DNA from: an uncultured Candidatus Entotheonella sp.
GTDB taxonomy: Bacteria > Tectomicrobia > Entotheonellia > Entotheonellales > Entotheonellaceae
Reading direction: 5' to 3'
Length of the DNA stretch: 64,000 nt
NCBI GenBank assembly: GCA_958295825.1
Contig: OY282375.1
Span: 4,222,368 to 4,286,367 of the forward strand
Position numbers and translations under genes: made by a program. Of the stretch, positions 46,240 to 53,362 are shown piece by piece. The notes beneath the pieces were generated by a model that saw only the letters and a program-made list of their open reading frames with translations, did no database searches and had not been told where the DNA came from. Every line of letters begins with the position of its first letter. Positions within the stretch are counted from its first letter, which is position 1.

Positions 46240-47610
46240 ATGCCCACGCCCCCGCAGCTCTATGCTGATCTGGATCGCGCCATTCCCGCCGTGCGCGAGG
46301 AATTTGAGAGTTGGTTGCGCGATCTGGTGGAGATTCCCACGGTGAGCATGGACCCGGCGCACGCTGACGATATCCGGCGCGGGGCGGAGCGGGCGGTCGA
46401 GATTCTGCGGGCGTGTGGGGCTGAGGCTGAAATCGTCGAAACGCCGGGCAATCCCGTTGTCTTTGGCAACATCACCGCCAACCCGGACTACCCGACGGTG
46501 GCCATCTACAACCACATGGACGTGCAGCCCGCCAATGAGCCGCAGTGGGAGAACGAGCCGTTCGTGTTCCAGCGCCAAGGCGACCGCTACCTGGGCCGCG
46601 GCACCACGGACGACAAGGGCCCGGCGCTCACCGCGCTGATGGCGGCCCGCTTTGCGTCGCAACAGGGATTGCCGTTGAATTTCCAGTTCATCTGGGAGTT
46701 GGAAGAAGAGATCGGCAGCCCGAATTTCGAGCATTTCGTGCAGCAGAAGCGGGAAGTCTTGACCTGCCAGTCCGTGCTGGTGTCCGACACCATCTGGCTG
46801 TCGCCGGACAAGCCCGCGGTGCCCTACGGCCTGCGCGGCATGCTGACCATGCAATGGCGCCTGGAAACCGGTAGCAAGGACAGCCACTCCGGCCTCACCG
46901 GCGGCGCCGCGCGCAACCCCATCGGCGAGCTGGCCGAGCTGATCGCCTGCTGCTACGAGGCGCGAACCGGACGAGTCAGCATCCCCGGGTTTTACGAGGA
47001 CGTGCAGCGTCTCAGCAGCGACGAACTGACCCACTTCCTGGGCAGCGGCTTTGATCTGGATGGCTTCCGGCTGGCCCACGGCCTGCACGACCTGCGCAGC
47101 GACGACGTGCGGCAGATTGTGCAAGCCATCTGGAGCGAGCCGACCTTTGAGGTGCACGGCATCAGCGGCGGCTACCAAGGGCCGGGTATCAAGACCATCG
47201 TGCCCCATGAGGCGGAAGCCAAGATCAGCATGCGACTGGTGCCCAACCAGAACCCCGACCGCATTCTGGAATTGACGCGCGATTTCGTCGGCCGCCTCAA
47301 CCCCGACGTCACCATCACCCCCGGCGGCGCCCTGGTTCCCTACCTCGGCGAGTTCAGCGGCTTCTACGGCGACGCCGTGCGCCAAGCGGTGGAATTCGGC
47401 TTCGGCATGTCCCCCAGCTTCATCCGCGAAGGCGGCTCCATCGGTGCCGTCGTCACTCTCGACCAGTTGCTGCAGGTCCCCGTCGTCTTCCTGGGCCTCA
47501 GCCTCCCCGAGCACGGCTACCACGCCCCCAACGAAAATTTCGACTGGGGCCAGGCCAGCGGCGGCATGCGGGCGTTCGTCAAGTATTTTGAAACGCTGTC
47601 GGCGGCGTGA
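46240..47610 (+). CDS. M20-family dipeptidase/peptidase
   Basis: AAAAGGAG precedes ATG 46240. The 456 residues include the di-zinc site pattern: YNHMDVQPAN (His, Asp), GRGTTDDKGP (bridging Asp), WELEEEIGS (catalytic Glu and Glu ligand), a SHSGLTGG dimerisation-domain segment and the C-terminal EHGYHAPNENF histidine. This matches M20 dipeptidases (PepV/CNDP-like) that cleave dipeptides or acylated amino acids in the cytosol. Monocistronic; the accessory region starts directly after it. Confidence 0.9.
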   Translation: MPTPPQLYADLDRAIPAVREEFESWLRDLVEIPTVSMDPAHADDIRRGAERAVEILRACGAEAEIVETPGNPVVFGNITANPDYPTVAIYNHMDVQPANEPQWENEPFVFQRQGDRYLGRGTTDDKGPALTALMAARFASQQGLPLNFQFIWELEEEIGSPNFEHFVQQKREVLTCQSVLVSDTIWLSPDKPAVPYGLRGMLTMQWRLETGSKDSHSGLTGGAARNPIGELAELIACCYEARTGRVSIPGFYEDVQRLSSDELTHFLGSGFDLDGFRLAHGLHDLRSDDVRQIVQAIWSEPTFEVHGISGGYQGPGIKTIVPHEAEAKISMRLVPNQNPDRILELTRDFVGRLNPDVTITPGGALVPYLGEFSGFYGDAVRQAVEFGFGMSPSFIREGGSIGAVVTLDQLLQVPVVFLGLSLPEHGYHAPNENFDWGQASGGMRAFVKYFETLSAA

Positions 47611-47686
47611 GTATGAAGCGCGGGGACTGACGCGGAAATCGGGTGGCCATCGCGCCGTTAGCTGAATGAGAATAACGAAACGAGGC

Positions 47687-47693
47687 GTTGGAT
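47687..47693 (+). other. Possible integron core site (GTTRRRY) at the start of the R-M cassette
   Basis: GTTGGAT fits the GTTRRRY recombination core. Its last two bases are the AT of the ATG start (47692) of the next gene, as in many integron cassettes. No folded attC arms were found upstream, so this could be the scar of an attI site or of a lost previous cassette. Confidence 0.4.
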
Positions 47694-48247
47694 GAGCGGA
47701 TCGACCGACGAGAGCTACTTGGCCATTCTCACGGGCTATATCCAGGTCTGCGCCAAGTACAAGCCGAAACTCGGCCGGGGTGCGAAGGCCGGGTACGAAC
47801 TTGACGAGTTCCAGCGTATCTACTACCGAACGAAGACGTCGCGTCCGGTCCTGGATGCGGAATGCCGCAAGCCGGATTGATGTTGATTCTGCCGTTACCG
47901 AGACCCTTCAAGGTATCGTCTTCGAGATCCGGCAGGGTTATAAGAGTAAGGACTCCAAGCGACAAAATGCGGACATTGTCAATGCGGCGATGGCTTACAC
48001 GAAGGGGCTCCTTCCTTGCGCGGGACTCCTCTCACTTCAGATAGATGAGGATATTGCGCAGCGTTACCGTAACGAAAGATGGGTACTCCTCACGGGGTTG
48101 GCGGACAATGTTTCCTCTGATGAGTCATTCTATCGCTTTTGCAAAGATGTGGTTGGATACGACATCGCCGGTTTTTTCCAGCGCAATAGTTCCGCTCTAA
48201 AGAAGGAGGTCGAGGCCGTGCTCACGGCGCTCCTGACGCCATCATGA
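47692..48247 (+). pseudogene. Putative restriction endonuclease partner of the N4-methyltransferase, frameshifted
   Basis: ATG 47692 opens a frame encoding MSGSTDESYLAILTGYIQVC then AKYKPKLGRGAKAGYELDEFQRIYY and stopping at 47880. The next frame, open from 47780, continues RIDVDSAVTETLQGIVFEIR and then KGLLPCAGLLSLQIDEDIAQ, ending VEAVLTALLTPS at 48247. One base change near 47850-47880 would give a single protein of about 185 residues. It overlaps the methyltransferase start by 4 bases (ATGA), as R and M genes often do. I do not recognise a nuclease motif with certainty; the assignment rests on context. A start inside the second frame is the alternative. Confidence 0.5.
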
Positions 48248-49506
48248 GTAAGACACACGCTCCCGAATCGGCCCGGCAAAACGCCGATCTAACCTTCAAG
48301 GTCAACCGCCACTATGGGAGGCACGGTTGGCTTCGTCTCACGCCTGCATACTCAGTGAAACTTGTCTCCGAAATCCTGGCTGCTTCAGACCAAGGGATTC
48401 GAGTTCTTGATCCCTTTTCCGGGACTGCCACAACACCTCTTTGCGCCACCTACGCCGGTGACACCGCCACTGGAGTAGAGATCAATCCTTTCCTTACCTG
48501 GTTCGGAAACGTCAAGCTCGCCACGTATTCTCCTGCTTGCATTCGTAGCGCCAGTGATGCACTCGCCGGCCTAGTCTCTCAGGCGAGCCACAAATCGGGC
48601 AAATCTGCAGCCCCACCTTTGATGCACAACGTCCAGAGGTGGTGGAACTTGGAAGAACTGGACTTCCTATGCAAGTTCAAGGCGGCTTTAGATGACATAA
48701 CTCCCCACAACTGCACGATTCGAGACTTGCTACTAGTCGTTTTCTGTCGTCTTGTGATTAACTTCTCCAACGCTGCGTTCAACCATCAGTCAATGTCTTT
48801 CAAGGACAAAATGGAGGCATCCGCTTCAAAAGAACGGCAGCCGGCATTGTTTGGGCTAGAGTCAGATCTTGCGTATATCGCACGTGCCGAGGGACAGAAG
48901 GTTTTCTCTTCTGCTGCCGACAACCCCAGCGGCATCGCCAGCGTGGTCGCCGGTGACTCCCGCTTCGTATCGAGCGCAGTTTCCGGCGAATACGATTTGC
49001 TCATAACGTCGCCGCCCTATCCTAATCGGATGTCTTACATTCGAGAGTTGAGACCGTACATGTACTGGCTCGGTTACCTGAACAACGGACGGGAGGCCGG
49101 CAACCTGGATTGGTGCGCCATCGGCGGCACTTGGGGCATCGCAACGAGCAGGCTTACGAAGTGGCAACGATCATCGGCGGGATTTTATCCAGCCTACTTC
49201 GATACGGTCCTATCCAGGATTCGAGAAGCCGATAAGAAGAGCGGTGCTCTGTTGTCAAATTACATCGCGAAGTACTTCGAAGACATGTGGTGCCACATTA
49301 GAGACATAGCGAACGTCATGACCATGAACGGGACTGTTCACTACATCATTGGAAATTCACGGTTCTATGACACAGTCATTCCAGTCGAGCGGCTCTTTGC
49401 CGATATGCTTACAGAGGCAGGATTTAGGGAAACACGCATCACCCGAATTCGAAAGCGAAACTCGAAGAAGGAGCTTTACGAGTTTGACGTCAGCGCAAGA
49501 AAGTGA
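48244..49506 (+). CDS. Type II-like DNA (cytosine-N4) methyltransferase
   Basis: The 420-residue protein has motif I as GIRVLDPFSGTATTPLCATY (about residue 53) and the catalytic motif IV LLITSPPYPNRMSYIREL (about residue 257). SPPY is the form usual for N4-cytosine methylases, and the I-before-IV order is alpha/gamma-like. MYWLGYL, TVHYIIGNSRF and VERLFADML complete a typical DNA methylase fold. Translation is probably coupled to the upstream frame through the ATGA overlap. The gene ends 4 bases before an attC-like site. It still has an open frame, so methylation may persist although the endonuclease frame is broken. Confidence 0.8.
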   Translation: MSKTHAPESARQNADLTFKVNRHYGRHGWLRLTPAYSVKLVSEILAASDQGIRVLDPFSGTATTPLCATYAGDTATGVEINPFLTWFGNVKLATYSPACIRSASDALAGLVSQASHKSGKSAAPPLMHNVQRWWNLEELDFLCKFKAALDDITPHNCTIRDLLLVVFCRLVINFSNAAFNHQSMSFKDKMEASASKERQPALFGLESDLAYIARAEGQKVFSSAADNPSGIASVVAGDSRFVSSAVSGEYDLLITSPPYPNRMSYIRELRPYMYWLGYLNNGREAGNLDWCAIGGTWGIATSRLTKWQRSSAGFYPAYFDTVLSRIREADKKSGALLSNYIAKYFEDMWCHIRDIANVMTMNGTVHYIIGNSRFYDTVIPVERLFADMLTEAGFRETRITRIRKRNSKKELYEFDVSARK

Positions 49507-49510
49507 CAAC

Positions 49511-49574
49511 AGCTAACAACCGGTTACAGCGGTTAGCCTGCTGCATGGCCTGTCGCTGAACCGCAGCGTTAGAT
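49511..49574. other. attC-like integron recombination site
   Basis: It starts 4 bases after the methyltransferase stop. Outer arms: AGCTAAC (49511-49517) and GTTAGAT (49568-49574), which fit RYYYAAC/GTTRRRY with one mismatch. Inner arms: CGGTTACAGC (49521-49530) and GCTGAACCG (49555-49563), complementary except for one extra base in the left arm. That extra base is the extrahelical position that orients attC, a T on the bottom strand as expected. The 24-base spacer is variable. The site is 64 bp, within the short attC range. Confidence 0.7.
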
Positions 49575-49697
49575 GGCATGAAACATAACCGAACTGGCTA
49601 TAAAGCCGGATGATCCAAGACATGTTTACACGAATCGTAATCGGAATTTCCTAGAGGCTGTTTCATAACTACCTGATGATAGTCACAAGCAAATGAG

Positions 49698-50334
49698 TTA
49701 GAAGCCATTGAGAAGCTTATTCAGCGTTATCAGCATGCACGCGATATGAAAGAAACCGCGGTAGACCTCAATATATCGATCCCAGCGCACCACCAAGCGA
49801 CGAAAATTGCCCACCCAGGAAATCGTTCGCTCAACTTTCCAACGACGTTTGTAACGGCGCAGCTTGCGACCATCCTGCAAGGAGGCTCGTTTACGGTTTC
49901 TGCGATGCGGGCAAATCAAATCAATGCCCCGAGACCGAAGACGCTGGCGAAGGGCGTCTGCGTCCGCCGCCTTGTCATCAATGAGACGCGCGGGCTTTTG
50001 GCGAGGCCGACCGCGGCCACGACGCGGCACCGACACCTGTGTCAAGGCCCGCTCGATCAAGGTCACTTCCGCTGCGGACGCCGATTCCAGGAGGTTTCCC
50101 AGAGGAACACCTTGGCCGTCTGCCACCACCATCCACTTCGTACCTTTGCCCTTCTTGGTAGGGCCGACGCAAGGCCCCCTTTTTTGGCCGGGGCAAAGCT
50201 GCCGTCGGCAAAGGTTTCGGCCCAATCAAGCTGTCCTTGGCGGTCAAGTTGCGCCAGAAAGGCGCGCCATGCCTTAAGCCACACCTCTTGTTCCTCCCAG
50301 AGGCACAGACGACGCCAACAGGTGCTGGGAGAAG
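49698..50334 (-). pseudogene. 3' part of the interrupted IS5-type transposase
   Basis: From the IS66 junction at 50334 the frame reads CLWEEQEVWLKAWRAFLAQL, then DWAETFADGSFAPAKKGG. At an A6 run (about 50175-50190) a -1 shift leads to CVGPTKKGKGTKWMVVADGQ, and the protein continues to WKVERTISWVGNFRRLVVRWDRYIEVYRGFFHIACMLITLN. The catalytic D (ADGSF), D (IDDKAADAD) and E (VERTISW) region can be followed. Shifts at A-runs are often programmed in this family. Confidence 0.8.
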
Positions 50335-51890
50335 GTAAGCGTTCAGGGGGTTGCCCTGCCCTTGTCGTAAGCGTTCGGCGAGTGGAGCAATGAGTGGGGT
50401 CATCGTAGCCAGGAGAGGTCAGGCGGACGGTCGTGCATGAACGCCTCAAGGGCGTCGACCAACACCGAGAAGCTCGATTGCTCCAGTTGCCGACACGTCT
50501 GACGCAGCGACAGACTCCGCTGCACCCAGGCGTTGCCTTTGGCGCTCGCCGTACCCAAAGAACCCTGACGCCACAACACACCAAAGCGTAAGGCGCGCTC
50601 CGCCCGGTTGTTGGTCGGCTCAACTCCCGACTCATTGAGAAACACCCATAGCGAACCCATCTCGCGCCGTAAGTGCCTCACCAGGCGACCCGAATCATCA
50701 GGGCGCAACTCATAACGCCGCACGAAACGGCACAAACGGGCATACCAAGCTTGCCACTGACCACCGCTTGGCGGCGCATGAGCCATCTGACACAATCGCT
50801 GAAGTTCCTTCAAGGCCACCTTGCCGCAATCAGCAAGGGCGGCTTGACGGCGCTGCGACAACTCCCGAGCACGACGCACGAGGTGCGCCAGACAGGTCTG
50901 ACGACGGTTGCCCCAGCCTTGATACACCCCGTAGCCGTCGCTGACCAGGATGCCGCGCCAATCCTTTATCAAAGACCCGAAGGCTTCCTGCGAACGCTTG
51001 GCATGAATACGGTACAGGGTGACGGTATCCGTGACCATGCTCCAGAGCCACTGCAAGGCATGGCGACAGTACCAAGGCGTCTCATCCACATAGCCCACCC
51101 GCGCCTGGCGGGCCAAGGTGGCAATCGCCTCATCGTGTGGCGCGATGGCCAGGGAGGTGCGGTCGATGAGACGCTGAATCGCACCCAGGCTGATGGGTAC
51201 TCCCAGGACGGAACGACAGAAGTCCTGCACGCCACGCCGGGAGATTCGCTGCATGGCGCTGAGTTCGCCAATCAAGGCCGTCAGGCGCGGGCCATAGCCG
51301 CTTTGCTGCGCCTTGGGGAGGCGGGCTCTGAGCAGCTTGCCGCAGCCCGTACACCTACCCTGGTGCAAGACCCAGTGCGTGACGGCCATCTCGACAGGTG
51401 GCAACTCCGTGACTTGATGGGTGTGATACGGCGCCACGTGGCCGGATACGCCTTGGCCGCAAGGACAAGGTTCGGGATAGATGGCCCGCCGCTCGGTGGG
51501 ACGGAGCAACTTGGGACCTGAACCCGGGTGTCCCTTTCGTGCGCCCCGTTTGCCCGTGGGCTTGTCCGTAGGGTCCGTGGGTCTGTGGAAGGGTGAATCC
51601 GACGAGGGTGGTTTGTCGGAGGTCTTGGAGGTGCGTTGCGAGCGCTGTTGGAGTTGCTCGATTTGCTGTTGGAGTTGGGCCAGACGCTGATGCAGGGTGA
51701 GGAGATGGGCTTGTACGACCGGTGGTGTTTGCTGCCAATCGGTTTGCGACAGCGGCTCAGGCGGTATCGACGGCGCCATTCGGGATTTCCTGAAAACAGG
51801 GCCAATAGGAGAATGCGGAACGAGTGACCCTAGCCGATGATAAGGCGGTCATGCAACAGACAAGGGCAGGGCAACCCCCTGAACGCTTAC
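50335..51890 (-). mobile_element. IS66-family element (ISBst12-like, tnpC only), complete
   Basis: The element is 1556 bp, with perfect 32-bp terminal inverted repeats (50335-50366 and 51859-51890) beginning GTAAGCG as usual in IS66. The 8-bp target duplication GGGAGAAG is seen at 50327-50334 and 51891-51898. Only the tnpC gene is present. The uninterrupted target can be compared with the sibling IS5-type remnant at about 56450 (GCTGGGCGAGGAGATAGGA). The duplication is intact, which points to a recent insertion. Confidence 0.93.
50400..51779 (-). CDS. tnpC: IS66-family transposase (TnpC)
   Basis: 459 residues with the IS66 order. A leucine-zipper-like N-terminus (HQRLAQLQQQIEQLQQR) and a zinc-finger-like stretch (YPEPCPCGQG...CTGCGKLL) come first. 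The DDE core follows, with VGYVDETPWYCR, LVSDGYGVYQGW and NESGVEPTNNRAERALR as the likely acidic triad, and then a helical C-terminus. The frame is uninterrupted. No tnpA or tnpB is present, as in the ISBst12 subgroup. Confidence 0.93.
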   Translation of the reverse strand: MAPSIPPEPLSQTDWQQTPPVVQAHLLTLHQRLAQLQQQIEQLQQRSQRTSKTSDKPPSSDSPFHRPTDPTDKPTGKRGARKGHPGSGPKLLRPTERRAIYPEPCPCGQGVSGHVAPYHTHQVTELPPVEMAVTHWVLHQGRCTGCGKLLRARLPKAQQSGYGPRLTALIGELSAMQRISRRGVQDFCRSVLGVPISLGAIQRLIDRTSLAIAPHDEAIATLARQARVGYVDETPWYCRHALQWLWSMVTDTVTLYRIHAKRSQEAFGSLIKDWRGILVSDGYGVYQGWGNRRQTCLAHLVRRARELSQRRQAALADCGKVALKELQRLCQMAHAPPSGGQWQAWYARLCRFVRRYELRPDDSGRLVRHLRREMGSLWVFLNESGVEPTNNRAERALRFGVLWRQGSLGTASAKGNAWVQRSLSLRQTCRQLEQSSFSVLVDALEAFMHDRPPDLSWLR

Positions 51891-52079
51891 GGGAGAAGGA
51901 TAGGACGCTGGCAGGTCTTTCCAGCGGGCGCCGCTGCGAAGGACCCACAAGATGCCCTCGAAGCAAGGGCGATTGGGGATTGGTTTGGGTCCACCCCAAG
52001 GCGAGGCTTGGGGTTTGGGCAGGAAGGGAGCGATTTTTTCCCACTGCTCATCGCTTAGTTCACTCTTATGGCGGTTCAT
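51891..52079 (-). pseudogene. 5' part of the interrupted IS5-type transposase
   Basis: ATG 52079 follows AAAGGAGG. It reads MNRHKSELSDEQWEKIAPFL then GGPKPIPNRPCFEGILWVLRSGARWKDLPASYPSP, the classic DUF4096-type IS5 N-terminus. The frame is cut at 51891 by the IS66-type element. Joined to the piece ending at 50334 it resumes the same frame after removing one GGGAGAAG copy. Confidence 0.85.
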
Positions 52080-52155
52080 ATCAGGCCTCCTTTGAGCCAT
52101 TGATTGCATACCAAAAGGAGGCCTCATGGTAAATTAAGTTATGAAACTGCTTCTA

Positions 52156-53007
52156 GGGCCTGTTGACATTTAGGCAAGCGCCAAGCGAGAACTCACCGCA
52201 TGAATCATCGCGGCGTAACTGACGTCCACCTTCTCAAAACGCATCGCAAGACGACGGAAGTGTTTGAGTTTACAAAAGAAATTCTCCACCAGATGACGCC
52301 ACTTGTACATCTCCACGTCGTAGTCGATCTCATCAACGCGATTCGACTTGGGGGGAATCACCGCCGTCGCACCCCGCTCTTTCAACTCGGCGCGCAAGGC
52401 GTTGCTGTCGTAGGCTCGCTCTGCAATCAACGCCTCGAACGCGACGCCATCAAGCAAAGAAGGAACGCCGATCAGGTCGTGGCGCTGGCCCGGCAGCAGG
52501 ACGAATTTCACCAAATTGCCCAGGGCGTCGACCCTCACGCTGATCTTCGTGCTTGGGCCACCCCGCGAGCGACCGACGGCTTGGCTGCGGGTCCCCCTTG
52601 AGCCCCGGCGCCGTGTTGATGGAGCCGTACGATGGCGCCGTCGATCAGCACGTACTCGAAGTCGGCGGCGGCTGATAATTCCTTGAAGACTCGCTCGAAG
52701 ACGCCTTTGTGCGCCCGCCTCCGGAAACGTTGGAACAGCGAGTTCCACAGCCCGAACTCGCTGGGTAAATCGCGCCATGGAGCTCCGGTGCGAGCCATCC
52801 ACAGGACGGCTTCGAGGAACTCCCGATTGTCTCTTGCGGAGCGTCCGGGGTCGCCGTTCTTTCCAGGTAATAGGGGCGCCACGCGTGCCCATTGCGAGTC
52901 GCTGAGGATTCTTCGCGCCACGTGTCCACATCCCCTTGGCTGATCTGGGTCGGGGGTTGAATTCCCCTCAATTACAGACGATGGACTATATGAATGTCAA
53001 CAGGCCC
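52156..53007 (-). mobile_element. IS5/IS427-type element, apparently complete
   Basis: 852 bp bounded by GGGCCTGTTGACATT (52156-52170) and its inverse (52993-53007), with TA on each side (52154-52155 and 53008-53009). It sits directly against the outer end of the neighbouring IS5-type element, sharing the CTAG there. Its termini match those of the MITE-like repeats at 714-1023 and 39210-39225. Confidence 0.88.
52170..52921 (-). CDS. IS5-family transposase in two overlapping frames (orfA/orfB)
   Basis: OrfA starts at ATG 52921 (MARRILSDSQWARVAPLLPG) and reaches FEYVLIDGAIVRLHQHGAGA before 52535. The second frame carries SQAVGRSRGGPSTKISVRVD, LIAERAYDSNALRAELKERGA and WRHLVENFFCKLKHFRRLAMRFEK to the stop at 52170. 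D (LIDGAIV), D (LIAERAYDS) and E (VENFFCKLK) form the DDE triad. The joint near CAAGGGGGACC (about 52595) suggests programmed -1 frameshifting, the norm in this group, giving a fused protein of about 250 residues. Confidence 0.8.
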
Positions 53008-53084
53008 TAGGAAATTCCCAAAAAATACCAGGCGCGTCGATGCGCCTGGCAAGAATTACCTTCGCAGAGCGGCGCACCCAACGG

Positions 53085-53357
53085 CTACACGCCACCGCCC
53101 AAAGCCGGCAGAAAATGCACCTCGCTGTGCTCGCCGACGCGCTCCAGCAAGCCGAGTTGACTGGTTTCGCCATCGACGATGACGGCAATGCCGGGCATCA
53201 GGATGTCTTCCTCGGCGTCATACAACTCGGCCTTGAGCCCCGGATACGCGCGCTCCAAGCTATCCACCAGCTGCCGCACGTTGCGGCCCGACGCCGTCAC
53301 GCGCTGCGTCCCGCCGGTCAGGCGCTGCATTCTGGGAGGTAGCCACACTTCCGGCAC
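53085..53357 (-). CDS. MoaD/ThiS-like sulfur-carrier protein
   Basis: GTG 53357 with GGAG upstream, 6 bases after the stop of the Mo-enzyme gene, gives about 90 residues. The ubiquitin-like pattern is visible: VPEVWLPPRMQRLTGG, NVRQLVDSLERAYPGLKAEL, IAVIVDGETSQLGL and a C-terminal HFLPALGGGV. The family normally ends in GG, the thiocarboxylated tail used for molybdopterin or thiazole sulfur transfer; here a valine follows GGG. Linked to a molybdenum hydroxylase, it may supply a specialised sulfur or cofactor step. Confidence 0.7.
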   Translation of the reverse strand: MPEVWLPPRMQRLTGGTQRVTASGRNVRQLVDSLERAYPGLKAELYDAEEDILMPGIAVIVDGETSQLGLLERVGEHSEVHFLPALGGGV

Positions 53358-53362
53358 GCCGC

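Larger units (their letters stand above)
49655..52152 (-). mobile_element. IS5-type element interrupted by an IS66-type element
   Basis: Ends AGGCTGTTTCATAACT (49655-49670) and, inverted, AAGCAGTTTCATAACT (52137-52152) match at 14 of 16 positions. CTAG occurs directly outside both ends (49651-49654 and 52153-52156), the YTAR-type duplication expected of IS5 elements. Without the inserted IS66-type element it is about 930 bp and encodes one transposase in two overlapping frames. A decayed sibling is at about 56360-56711. Confidence 0.85.

Noticed and set aside
47641..47680. A full attC upstream of the restriction gene
   Set aside because: Only the core GTTGGAT fits; I found no complementary left arms within 60 bases, so I report just a core-like site.
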